A stretch of DNA of 64,000 nt, taken from positions 92,182,541-92,246,540 of the forward strand of contig JAQMRL010000008.1 of NCBI GenBank assembly GCA_035578175.1. Direction: 5' to 3'. The notes beneath the pieces are model-generated. The model was not told the DNA's origin. It saw only the letters and a list, made by a program, of their open reading frames with translations, and did no database searches. A program made the translations under genes and the position numbers. Shown one piece after another: positions 46,440 to 56,640 of the stretch (the first letter of the stretch is position 1; each line of letters begins with the position of its first letter). This DNA is from Catonia carolina. Taxonomy: Eukaryota > Arthropoda > Insecta > Hemiptera > Achilidae.

Positions 46440-46640
46440 ATCGATGAAGATATCGGAACATCAGTTCAATGAGGTTGTTACGAATTTCAACAATTTATCT
46501 ACTATTATCGCAACTAACTTCTGTGCTAGAGGTTCCGAGTTCTATTCCCGATTAGATCTGGTATTTTTATTCCACTTATCACCATCTGTAATAGTAATAA
46601 TGTGTAAAACCATCGGTTGCGGAAAAATAGAAGCCAATTG
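46440..46640 (+). repeat. tRNA-derived SINE relic, family V
   Basis: B box in AGGTTCCGAGTTCTATTCCC, then GATTAGATCTGGTATTTTTA and a TTATCACCATCTGTAATAGT block corresponding to other V copies. Confidence 0.5.
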
Positions 46641-48092
46641 ATTATAATTAAATAGTTTGAGAAGTGAAAACCCAGAAATTTATTAATAAACATGTTTTTG
46701 TAAAAAAAAACTTGAAAACTTTAAAACTACACTGAGTTTTAAAATAAAATAGTTTTTAAATTGTACATAATCCAACGTAATTTTTAAAATTTTTATTGTT
46801 ATTGATATTTTTATATAAATTTAATGGTATTAATCATTTATTTTTAATGCTTTTAACAAAACTGTTTAATGTATTTCTTGTACTCTTTTTAGATTTTATA
46901 ATAGTATTTTTTATAGTAGTTAGGCCTATTAGTATTTATAAATTTGTTTAAATAATTTTTTGTTTACTCCTATGCGAGGACAGAACTCTTCGTGAAGAAG
47001 AAATTTTGCGTATAAGTATATTTAGTTAAAAATATTATTTATAGGACAGTATAGTAATAATTGTATTATGTTTAACTAAATAAAAAAATAAAATACTGAC
47101 AAGTTTGAATTGACTATGTCAAGAGGACAGATGTTTGAGGATGGAATTACAAACATGTCTCTTTGGGGGATATTAGAAAACGATTACCGTTTAATGTGGC
47201 GTTGAAGCCAAGATTGATTAAGAAATTCGTTGAAAAGAATATTAATATAAAATTGATTTATGGTGGAAAAATTAAAAAATTTCATTTAATAAGTTATAGG
47301 CCTACATGGGTATAGTTTTTTGTTAAGAAAAAAATTTCTGTTTATTTCAGAGACGAGGTTAAAATATTGAATATTTGATCTGCATGTTCCATACACACCC
47401 AGTTACTACTAACACAGGCTCATATATAACAGATATATGTATGAATTTGTCCTGGATTATAACCAGGGCAGGCTCTATGTATTCCTGAGCCAACAGGGTT
47501 TGTGAAACCAACCCGGTTCTCGAATAAAACGCCAGTTATGAAAGGGGATGGGATATGGAAACAGGGTGGGGTTGGATTTTTGCCAAGAGTATCTCTCTCA
47601 CTAACGCGCTAATAATGTCACCGTGTTAGAGAAGGATAGAAAAGGGCGGGAGAGCTAGGTTAACCTCTTTTTTCGTTCTGCTTATGATCCTACACATACT
47701 GTTGATCCAGGAGCAAGGGGGACAATAGCACACTCCTATTGCAATTCCTCCTGCCGTACAATGGCCACCTCCCACTCATTCAAGAGCTCCTACTTTTTTT
47801 ATAGTACGTACTGCCAATAACAAAATATAACTCTTCTAACGATATCCTGACAATCAACCTTTCTCACAATCGCTTAGCTTAACTACCTTCTTACACTGGA
47901 AGGAAGTAGTATCATTAAAATTTTGAACGTAATGAAAAAAAAATCACTGCAGTTGAATCTACACGAATATTTCATTCAAAATAAGGTACAATAAGCACTC
48001 GAAGATATGTTTCCAACTACAACAATTTAAATTGTTCATTATTTCAAAATATTGAAAGATTTTAAAATGAGTACTTGAAAATACCAAGACCT
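46641..48092. other. Unassigned; GC-richer block at 47390-47790
   Basis: 47390-47790 stands out in composition, with GAAAGGGGATGGGATATGG, GAAAAGGGCGGGAGAGC and CCTCCCACTCATTC segments, but has no frame or repeat partner in the window. The rest is AT-rich. Confidence 0.35.
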
Positions 48093-48213
48093 TTGTTGTT
48101 GTTAAGGTCATCAGCCGAAAGGCTGGTTTGAAGCTCTAAAGGCTTTATTGAGGTAAAACGAGGAGTGAGGTGGTTTACTATTGCCTTCCTCACTGAGTTG
48201 AAAGGTATGCGTA

Positions 48214-49043
48214 TCCTCTATCCTATCTCAAAAACCGTATCTCGGCTGCTTCCAACTTCCTACTTTCAGATTTCCTTAAGGGGGTAGTCAACCCAGAAAA
48301 TGAAAATCAAAACTACTGGCTATAATTTATCATTATATATTTTTAATGAAAGAGTAATTTACTAGTAATGATCTACCACTTGACCAGGCCAAAAAATTAA
48401 TTACAGCCCCTAATATAAGGGTGGGGTTGGAAAAGTGGGCTTTTACGGGGAATCAAATATCTCAGGAACCAAGAAAGACATCAACATGATTCTAATACTA
48501 AAAAATACAGAAAACTACTGTCTATTATTTGTTGAATGCTCTTGTATTTATTTTTTCTTACAAGAAATTAATTGAACAAAAACCAAATTTTCAAAAGCAT
48601 TTATTTTATGTATTCACAAATTATTTTATAACAAAGTCCCTATTAAGTTTTTTGTAATAACCATTCGACAGATAGAGCACGAAATTATGAACATTTGAAA
48701 AAACAATTCATCCAAATATCTCCAATACAAACCAAAATATTTAATTCCCAAGAATGTACAATCATGCAAAAACACATTTCCAGGAAACTTAAAAGTTAAA
48801 GCAATAATTTCACTCGCCTCGCTAGTGACCTTATTTTAAACAGACGTTTTTATAACTTTTTGTCCATGTATAGACAAAGTAAACACAAGCTATGATTCAG
48901 AAAATTTTAAACTTCAAACAAGTTAAAAAAAATTGTAATTTATTAAAAAAATCATCTTCTTGAGTTGACTACCCCCTTAAGGCCCATGTTTCACTACCGT
49001 ACAACAAAAGAGGCAGAACCATTATATCGTGTAGCCTCAACTG
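48214..49043 (-). pseudogene. RTE-like LINE ORF2 fragment split by a MITE
   Basis: With the MITE removed, the minus strand reads HDIMVLPLLLYGSETWALRK, then SESRKLEAAEIRFLR. This is the LYGSETWxL..KLEAxEMRFLR motif of RTE-like LINE C-termini. Only about 45 codons remain. Confidence 0.75.
48280..48976. mobile_element. piggyBac-like MITE with TTAA duplications
   Basis: TTAA at 48276-48279 and 48977-48980 flank a 697-bp element with inverted ends GGGGGTAGTCAACCCAGAAA and (minus strand) GGGGGTAGTCAACTCAAGAA, about 24 bp long. TTAA duplications are diagnostic for the piggyBac group. No transposase frame, so non-autonomous. Excision would rejoin the interrupted LINE frame exactly at TTAA. Confidence 0.85.
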
Positions 49044-49255
49044 CAATAATAACTGAGATAGCTCTGATTAGCGTATTTTATACCTGTACCTCTTCTGTTC
49101 TTAAATGCTTCAGTCATATAATTGGCTGACCATGTGATAAGAAACAGAACTATTTCTTATAGCCCTGAAACTAGCGGATCTAGTGCAACTAACTTAACAC
49201 TCCACTAGCTTGATACGGGCAGACAATAATTATATTGGCTTCTTAATTATTTTAG

Positions 49256-49645
49256 TAATAACAGACAGGTGGAGTGTCAGATTATTTACACTCAATCTGT
49301 TCGTTGCAGGGCTAAAATAAATAGTTCTGTTTCTTATCACATGGTCAGCCAATTAAATGAGTGAATCATTTAAGAACAGAAGAGGTAGAGGTGTAAAAGA
49401 CACGAGTCAGAGTTATCTCCTCTGAGAGTAATGAATTTCACTATACAGCCAGACCCTGTGGTGAATGAAGTGAAGGTGTCATTTGCAGAGTGGAAAATAT
49501 GTGCTTTTCAGAGAGCCCGGCATGCTGTAAGTGTACTTTTCCACTCAGTGAGGAAGGCAATGGTAAACCACATCACTCCTTGTTTTACTTAGTAAAACCT
49601 CTACAGATTCAAACCAGCCATTTGGCTGATGACCTAAACATCAAC
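49256..49645 (+). repeat. Retroposon family S with perfect 11-bp duplication
   Basis: AATTATTTTAG at 49245-49255 and 49646-49656. The element runs from TAATAACAGACAGGTGGAGT to the CTAAACATCAAC tail. Its 3' loop reads CAGCCATTTGGCTG. Confidence 0.9.
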
Positions 49646-49656
49646 AATTATTTTAG

Positions 49657-50254
49657 AATATAACCTGAACACCTGTATTTTAAATGACATCCATTACAAA
49701 CTCGCAACTTACATTTGTATTAATTTAATTACACAATCTAAATCTCGAGAATACAAAATTAACTGCATTTAAAAACGAAATAATCGTTTTATTTTATACG
49801 GAAAAATTATAGTACTTCAAATATAACTTACGTATTCCATACATAATTTGATTTAATACAAAAAGAAATTTTATAGCAATATTTAAAAATAAATTTAGTT
49901 CTGCAAATACCAATATTATAGTTCAGTTCACACTGTGTTATAAGAAGAGGAACAAATTTTTATGACAATTAAAAGCCATAAATTTTCTACAGTGGATTTT
50001 ATAGAAGAGCTCGAATGACGATTTGTAGCTGTCATCAGAAAAAAAAGTCTTAAAGGTAATAAAATTAAAAATAAGAAGTATACTAGGAGATACTATTTCA
50101 TTGTAAGCTGATAGTGCCTATTGAGACAGTAAAATGATTTTATTACCAACAATTTTTATTACTTTATCCGATAATGTTATTACTAGTAGACTATTATAAT
50201 TTATAAAAGCAGTATTACATAAATTGTCGACAAACCGTTCTGCCTTTCTTACAA
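49657..50254. other. AT-rich sequence, nothing recognised
   Basis: No feature seen. Confidence 0.45.
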
Positions 50255-51334
50255 ATTTTCAAAAACTACATTTTATTACCGATTTTGATGTATCTGAAGT
50301 AAACGTACGACAAAAAAATCTGGAGTTAAACACTCACACGACATTGTCCTTGCCAATGCAAATAATGACCAATATAATCCAACATTAGTAATAAATCATT
50401 AGAAATAAATAAAAAAATATAACCTAATTTTTATCATGAGTGAATGATGCAAAATGAAAACCAACCTCAATTTGGGTTAATAATAGGCCTACGAAATATC
50501 ACTCTTTGACGCTAAACTAGGCTCTGTAGAGAAAAATGCTTGAAATTAAAGTTGTAGATATTTTAATTTCTTATAAATTTGATTATATACATTTTTGTCG
50601 TACAATGCATACCAAGGTCGAAATTTTAAAATATCTACTTTTTACAGATTTTCTTGAAAAAACAGAAAATCACTAATTACCGCTAAACTAAGCGTTATAC
50701 AAAGAAATGTTTGAAATAGAACTTGTAGGTTCTTAAATTTATTACAACCCGATCATATACACTTTTGCCCTAAAATGCATATTAAGGCCGCAATCTTAAA
50801 AAAAAAACATTTTTTCTACGAGAACAGAGCCTTCCAAAGAATTTCAGCAGACATGGCGCTTAGCCTATCTTGTAGAGCATAAAAACTGTAGTAAATGAGG
50901 CAATTTTAATAAAAAAACATTATAGAAGCCGTTTTTTGAAAATATCGCAAAAAGTGAAAAATTACACGAATAAACTACTTCCGGTACACCGGTTTCGATG
51001 AAAATGTTTGTGTCGGGTCCTCTAGTAGTACAAAATTTAAGTTTTAAGTTTCAACTTCGTAAGAAGTTCTGTTCTTGAGATATTTTCTTCACACACACGC
51101 ACGCACGCACACGCACGCACGCACGCACACACACACACACTCTCTCTCTCTCTCTCACACACACACGCACGCACACAGACCAATTGCTAAAAACATGTTT
51201 TAGGGGGTTCAGGGGGTCAAAAAACGTGTATATCCGGTGAAAATAGATTTCGAAAAATTTACATGAAAACTATACTTTCCTACCTATATATTCATATAGG
51301 TAAGAGAAGTAAAAATTGTACATCCAAAATTTGG
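50255..51334 (-). repeat. Repeat family Y/X, longest copy
   Basis: X module from about 50255 (CACTCACACGACATTGTCCT, TTATCATGAGTGAATGATGC, CAAAATGCAT-like blocks, GACATGGCGCTTAGCCTATC), then an inverted Y with a complex CA/CG-CA/TC microsatellite, ending near CATATAGGTAAGAGAAG. This is the best guide to the complete unit, about 1.07 kb. Confidence 0.85.
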
Positions 51335-51895
51335 AAATGCATATTAAGGCCGCAATCTTAAAAAAAAAACATTTTTTCTACGAGAACAGAGCCTTCCAAA
51401 GAATTTCAGCAGACATGGCGCTTAGCCTATCTTGTAGAGCATAAAAGCTGTAGTAAATGAGGCAATTTTAATAAAAAAACATTATAGAAGCCGTTTTTTG
51501 AAAATATCGCAAAAAGTGAAAAATTACACGAATAAACTACTTCCGGTACACCGGTTTCGATGAAAATGTTTGTGTCGGGTCCTCTAGTAGTACAAAATTT
51601 AAGTTTTAAGTTTCAACTTCGTAAGAAGTTCTGTTCTTGAGATATTTTCTTCACACACACGCACGCACGCACACGCACGCACGCACGCACACACACACAC
51701 TCTCTCTCTCTCTCTCTCACACACACGCACGCACACAGACCAATTGCTAAAAACATGTTTTAGGGGGTTCAGGGGGTCAAAAAACGTGTATATCCGGTGA
51801 AAATAGATTTCGAAAAATTTACATGAAAACTATACTTTCCTACCTATATATTCATATAGGTAAGAGAAGTAAAAATTGTACATCCAAAATTTGGA
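50773..51895. repeat. Tandem duplication of a 560-562 bp unit
   Basis: The segment from AAATGCATATTAAGGCCGC to CATCCAAAATTTGGA occurs twice in direct tandem, starting at 50773 and again at 51335. Outside the microsatellite I noticed only one single-base difference (AAAACTGTAG against AAAGCTGTAG). The offset shifts from 562 to 560 because the CA/TC runs differ. Very recent duplication, or an assembly artefact. Confidence 0.9.
51091..51180. repeat. Compound CA/CGCA/TC microsatellite
   Basis: ACGC, AC and TC repeat blocks in the first duplicated unit. The counterpart at 51651-51740 has one more TC unit and fewer CA units. Confidence 0.9.
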
Positions 51896-52057
51896 GCGTA
51901 GTATTTAATTACCTTTAACTTCTTTTACGATCATTATTTCCCTACAAAGCATCGTAAGTCAATAATTTTTATTAAACTTAAAAATCAATCGTTCCTGCTT
52001 GAAGACTAGTAAGGCAATTTAGATCAACGGTCTGATTAACCATTTATTAATACTAGC

Positions 52058-52242
52058 GCCGGTCGCATTGGCGCAGTTGGTAACGTGCTCGCCTCTCATC
52101 ATGCGGTCTTGGGTTCGAATCCCATTCAGGCACGGCATCTTTTCATACGTTACAAAATAATCATTTCATCCTTCACCGTCTGCATTAGCAGTAATTGCAG
52201 AACAGTCGGACGTTAAACAAAAAAAAAAAAAAAAAAAAAAAA
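52058..52242 (+). repeat. T-family SINE, full length with 13-bp duplication
   Basis: TATTAATACTAGC at 52045-52057 and 52243-52255. A box TGGCGCAGTTGG at 52069-52080 and B box GGTTCGAATCC at 52112-52122 give an internal RNA polymerase III promoter. The body ACCGTCTGCATTAGCAGTAA and GACGTTAAAC precede a 24-base A tail. The perfect duplication and long tail mark it as the youngest SINE in the window. Confidence 0.95.
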
Positions 52243-52255
52243 TATTAATACTAGC

Positions 52256-52734
52256 ATAGTGGACCCGTGCGAATAAATTCGCACAATGGTCTTGGGTTTC
52301 AAACCCCTATCATTAAAAAATTTATTTAAGTTAACAGCAAATTTAACCATTTTTAGAAGAACAATGAATAACGACTGAAGCACAGTAGTACGATAGTTTC
52401 ATTTCGAAAGAACAATTTTAAAGTAAAACTTAAAAAAAACAACATTAACACAACGTCTAATACCGACGTAGTATGTGTGAGATGACACATATACTGTATG
52501 CTAATACAATATGGCTATGGAGGGGTAAATTTAGAAGTACCGCATTACGTTACGCTGTATTACCGCTACGTTGTAAACGAAATTTACTCTTTTTCATTTC
52601 ATAAAATGAAGCTTATATTAGCGTGAATTTCAAGTTTAGAACTTTTGGGCAAATCAAGAAAAGATAAATCTTTAGAACCATGTAACAAATTAAAAAAATC
52701 CATTCGGTAGAACTCCGTACTTAAGAGTTAATGT
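52256..52734. other. No recognised feature
   Basis: Unassigned AT-rich sequence. Confidence 0.45.
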
Positions 52735-53131
52735 TGTTGTTGTTGTTTAGGTCAACAGCCGAAAAGCTGGTTTGAACCTTTAGAGGTTTTACTAAGTAAA
52801 AACGAGGAGTAAGGTGGTTTACCATTGCCTTCCTCACTGAGTTGAAAGTGTATGCTTATCAGCATGCCAGGCCCTCCGAAAAGCACTCACTTTCCACCCT
52901 GCAAATGACACCTTCACTTCATTCACCACAGGGTCTGGCTGCATAGTGAAATTCATTACTCTCAGAGGAGATAACTCTGACTAGTGTCTTTTACACCTCT
53001 ACCTCTTCTGTTCTTAAATAGTTCAGTCATATAGGTGGCTGACTATGTGATAAGAAATAGAACTATTTTTTTTAGCCCTGGACCAAACAGATAGAGTGCA
53101 ATTAAAATAACACTCCACCTGCCCGTTCTGG
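52735..53131 (-). repeat. Retroposon family S, young subfamily
   Basis: Inverted full copy with AAGAGTTAAT on both sides. Nearly identical to 35970-36366, including diagnostic variants. The tail is a run of five GTT units. Confidence 0.9.
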
Positions 53132-53399
53132 GCATCAAGAGTTAATAAAATTCCAATTTAAAATACATTGGAAGCAATTTTGCGTTTTAAATACATAGAT
53201 AGTAATAAAATTACCGCCTCCGCTTTTACCGACACTAAAGGACGAACAATTCACAAGAAGATATGAATCTTAGAATTTTAAAACCGGGCATTGAAATGTT
53301 ACCGTAAATGTGCGGTTTCGTTTGTGCGATCGTCGTATGCGATTACGGCATGTAGTAATCGTATGCGACTGACCCATAGGTTGGGTAGTTTCGTTTGTG

Positions 53400-54130
53400 C
53401 AGTAGAACTGCACGTCCGGGTTCCGAAACCCGGGTTATCCGAAACGTTAAATATACTCTGTATTTTAAATGTAATTTTCTACAAATAACTGTAATAAAAA
53501 CAATAAATAATAAATACTGTAAATTGTATTTCTGTACCAAAATACTGTTTAAGCAAACTAAACTAAATTATAGCACGTCAAGTATGCCTACATGACATTC
53601 AGCACTGCAGACAGGATTTTTACCGAAAACATGAGTATTTTCCTTGGAGCGGTAGCCTACTGTTTATTTTGGCTACATTATCTTTGCTGTGAACAGTCAA
53701 TTAAAACTGTATTGTGGTTGAATGGGTACAGTAGAGTCTTGGCCATAATGTAGTTTTCATTTCGTTTTGTGGCTAATTAGTGTTACGTACCGGTAGTGGA
53801 AGTGAAATGATATTTAACGATGTCGTGTAAACGTAAACGGGTGTTCATAACCATCGAAGCGACGCCCACTGATGTACATTTAATTAAACGTTTACGGGAC
53901 TTTTCGGTAAGAAAACGAATGGAAAATAAAAAGCAAAAAAAGTCTGACTTTTCAACAAAAAAAATTAATGTACGGAAAATATTTGACAATTAAATTGTAC
54001 TAATAAAAAAAACTTTTAGGACACAGAAATATTTTTTTAAATAAAACACCTTTTTCCTTGTTATTTAAAAAAACTCTGCTAATCCGAAATCGGCTCGCCC
54101 CAATTATTTCAGATAACCGGGAGTTTACTG
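53400..54130 (+). mobile_element. pogo/Tigger-like element with N-terminal transposase stub
   Basis: The right end on the minus strand reads CAGTAAACTCCCGGTTATCT. At the left, CAGTAGAACT is followed by CCCGGGTTATCCGAAA, a diverged partner with a small insertion. A TA lies at the right boundary. About 730 bp, so a deletion derivative. Confidence 0.6.
53820..53930 (+). pseudogene. pogo transposase N-terminus remnant
   Basis: Reads MSCKRKRVFITIEATPTDVH then LIKRLRDFS. Tigger/pogo transposases start MSxKRKRxxLTIExKxxIIxRL, the first helix of the CENP-B-type DNA-binding domain. A few substituted codons interrupt the motif, and nothing downstream is recognisable. Confidence 0.6.
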
Positions 54131-54132
54131 TA

Positions 54133-54209
54133 TCTATTAGATGACGAAAGCAAAGTTTGAGGGCAACTAACTCAATGAGTTTTGCGTCATCGTCTTTGGA
54201 AAAACTCAT
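54133..54209 (-). pseudogene. MADF-like DNA-binding domain start
   Basis: The minus frame from the Met at 54209 reads MSFSKDDDAKLIELVALKLC then FRHLI. MADF domains open with a KLIELVxxxPxLY-like helix. It is cut by the pogo-like insertion. Confidence 0.45.
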
Positions 54210-54328
54210 TTTCAACTTCCAGATGCATGCGATTACTGAAGGTGACTGGTTCCTAAAGCAGTCGATGCAGCCAACGCATGCGACCTCTTGTGTCGGACGC
54301 ATAAACGGAACCACTTCTTAACACAATA

Positions 54329-55111
54329 CAGAGTGATTTTTTAGTCCTGTTACCCAATTGTTAATGTCTGGTAATATTTTTCTAAAAAAACAATACATTT
54401 TGTTTTGTGACACTAAGTTGATAGCCCTACTCAACCAGAATAGATATGGCAGTATGAGTTGATTCTCCTCGAGCTGTGTAAAATTTTGTGCCATTTCCGG
54501 TCGTGCTACGATCAGAATGTCTTTTATCCTAAAACAATCTCTTGTTTAAATCTGGAGGCTGAAGCTATAGAACTAATCGTATGTGATACGGATACAATTT
54601 CAATTTTTTAGCAGCTTTCTGAGCACTCGAACATGACAAATCAACATGCGAGGAAAGTTTTTGTAAACTTTTCCATGGAGAATTGAGCAATCTTGTTTTC
54701 ACATTCTCTAAACGTCATCTGTCAAGAGAGTTGGTCCACCACTACGTTTTCTGCTGCAAACAATACCTGCCTCTAAAAATCAGTTAGTTAGCCTAGAAAT
54801 TGACTAGAATAGAGTGGAGGAACACCAAAAAATTTAATTTGAAATGATTATTTTAGACTCGCATACGATTTTGTAGCAAAATATTGTTCAAGAATGAAAA
54901 CCCGTTGTTCTAGGGTAAAAGACATTCTGTTCGTAACACAACTGGAAACAGCACAAAATTTTACGCAACTCAAGGAGAATCAATTCAAACTGTCGTATCT
55001 ATACCGGTTGAGTAGGGCTACCAACTTTGTGTCACAAAACAAAATATCCCTTTCTTAGAAAAAAATTACCAGACATTAACAATTGGGTAACAGGACTAAA
55101 AAATCACCCTG
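54329..55111 (-). mobile_element. Mariner-superfamily element with duplicated inverted 5' ends
   Basis: TA at 54327-54328 and 55112-55113. Ends CAGAGTGATTTTTTAGTCCT and (minus strand) CAGGGTGATTTTTTAGTCCT. The inverted arms extend about 217 bp (54329-54546 and 54895-55111) and both contain the 5' leader and the first ~10 transposase codons, including MSFTLEQR in one arm and MSFILKQS in the other. The 3' end of a normal element is absent, so this is a 5'-to-5' composite. Confidence 0.85.
54560..54926 (-). pseudogene. Transposase N-terminal helix-turn-helix relic
   Basis: The minus strand from 54926 reads MSFTLEQRVFILEQYFATKS then YASLK, followed by decayed segments (ENKIAQFSMEKFTKTFLAC, CSESC). 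These resemble the HTH start of insect transposases that begin MSFTLEQRxFxxxQYFAT. Stops are frequent, and the DDE catalytic part is missing. Confidence 0.65.
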
Positions 55112-55113
55112 TA

Positions 55114-55586
55114 CTTTATTTTTCTACATCACAACTAAATAGAGCGCGAGGAAATAAAAATAAAGCTAAACCAGTTTCTTTAATGTAGGAATATAAATAA
55201 ATTAATGAAACGAGCATACTTGTTTTAATAATGTAAATTATATTTTACTTCACTTTCTTACTTATACTTATCTACATTTGAAAGTAAACGAACTAAAGGT
55301 ACGGTATTATAAGAAAATCTCTACTCCTTCGACTTCTCATTTCGCATTCTATTCCAAGGACAAACTGTAATTCAACTTTGTAGACAAGTTGTATTTTAAC
55401 TTTCTCAATGTACGTTCTTATTATAGAAGCTACATTCAATCTACAATACAATTTCAGGTGGAGATAAAATTATATTCTAAACAGAAACACATACAAACAA
55501 ATGGATAAGTAGTATATACATACACATTTGCTTATAAGTACAGTGAAAATAATATAATTAAAAGATTACAAAACAAAATTAACAAA
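55114..55586. other. AT-rich sequence, nothing recognised
   Basis: No feature seen. Confidence 0.45.
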
Positions 55587-55661
55587 ACTTTATCCTTTAG
55601 TAAAAACACCAGCTCGCTTTGTTTTACATCCATAAATATTTTATTTAGTAAAACTCCTTTT

Positions 55662-55691
55662 CATGAGTCCCATGAGACGGTGGGACTCATG
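55662..55691. repeat. Perfect 11-bp stem hairpin
   Basis: CATGAGTCCCA and TGGGACTCATG with an 8-base loop. It sits at the start of the R body. The other R copies keep only parts of it (CTTTCATGA..TCTCATGGC). Confidence 0.85.
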
Positions 55692-56032
55692 GTTGACGGC
55701 AATATTTAAGAAGGTTCACTTTTAACTTACGGCAAAAACCATTAGTGATTTCTGCATCTACTCTTTAAGAGGAATCGAACCTAACTATTTCTGTTTACGA
55801 ATTCCGACTTTAATTTATTGACTTCCAGTTCTGGGTTGCTCCCGGTTGACACCGGAACTTCAAACGCAATTATTTCTGTATCTTATTCTTTAAAAATAAT
55901 CGAATGGCACTATTTTTGTTTCCGAATTCCGAAATTGATTTCTTGACTTCCAATTTCTTTGGGCCACTTCCGGTCTAAACCGGAACTCCAAACCCAATTT
56001 AGGCCCTTTAACTTTTTATGTAAATTGTTGTT

Positions 56033-56410
56033 GTTTTTAGGTCATCAGCCGAAAAGCAGGCTTGAACCTCTAGAGACTTTACTAAGTAAAACGAGGAGCG
56101 AGGTGGTTTATCTTCCTCACTGCATGGAAAAGTATGCTTATCAGCATGCCATGCCCTCTGAAAAGGTACTTTCCACCCCGAAAATGACACCTTTCATTCA
56201 CCAAAGGGTCTGGCTGTATAATAAAATTCATTACTCTTGTAGGAGATGACTCTGACTAGTCTCTTTTATACCTCTACCTCTTCTGTTCTTAAATGTTTCA
56301 GTCATATAATTGTCTGGTCATGTGTTAAGAAGCAGAACCATTTTTTTGTAGCCCTTGAACTAGCAGTTTGAGTGCAAATAATTTAACACTCCAACTGCCT
56401 GTTATGGACA
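56033..56410 (-). repeat. Retroposon family S inside repeat R
   Basis: Inverted copy, moderately diverged, whose tail TTGTTGTTTTTAGGTCATCA is at the low end. It separates the R blocks TTTTTATGTAAATT and TTTTGTAGATT, which may be imperfect duplications. Confidence 0.85.
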
Positions 56411-56564
56411 TTTTGTAGATTATTATTGTAGATTACGAATCTAAAAACTGTTGGTTGCTATCCCTTTTAGTTTCTGACATCTGGGTGTGACTCACGAACG
56501 GAAAAAAGAAAATTATAGATGACAGTTTTAAAAATTGCCACCAACTAACAAACCTTTATCCTAT

Positions 56565-56640
56565 ACTACAACACCCGCTCGTTTCGTTTCACATCCATTA
56601 ATATTTTATTTAATAGTTACCTTCACCTCTTCTTTTACTT
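56565..56640 (+). repeat. Second copy of the R leader
   Basis: TATCCTATACTACAACACCC and CGTTTCACATCCATTAATAT repeat the sequence at about 55587-55660 at a spacing of ~980 bp, suggesting the start of a further R unit. Confidence 0.6.

Larger units (their letters stand above)
48093..49226 (-). repeat. Retroposon family S split by nested insertions
   Basis: 48093-48213 carries the inverted tail half and 49044-49226 the inverted 5' half. The intervening ~830 bp is foreign. About 100 bp of the S interior is also missing at the junction. Confidence 0.8.
53308..54313 (-). mobile_element. Harbinger-like relic hosting a pogo-like element
   Basis: Left GTGCGGTTTCGTTTGTGCG and minus-strand right GTGGTTCCGTTTATGCGTCC look like inverted ends, each followed by GTCGCATGCG-type sequence. 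Just inside the right end sits a MADF-like coding remnant. PIF/Harbinger elements carry such a second ORF. Identity is tentative because most of the element is gone. Confidence 0.45.
55587..56545 (+). repeat. Repeat family R, long copy with S insertion
   Basis: The R body at 55691-56545 is bounded by TTGACGGCAATATTTAAGAA and TTTTAAAAATTGCCACCAAC, with two or three reiterated units (ATTTCTGTATCTT, GACTTCCARTTC, CCGGAAC). It is preceded by a ~100-bp leader starting TATCCTTTAGTAAAAACACC that recurs at 56565. A perfect 11-bp hairpin lies in the leader. Confidence 0.6.

Noticed and set aside
50773..51895. CRISPR or satellite array
   Set aside because: Only two units of 560 bp inside a dispersed repeat, with no spacers.
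55959..56249. 96-codon frame over the R/S junction
   Set aside because: Repeat sequence read through; other S copies do not keep the frame.
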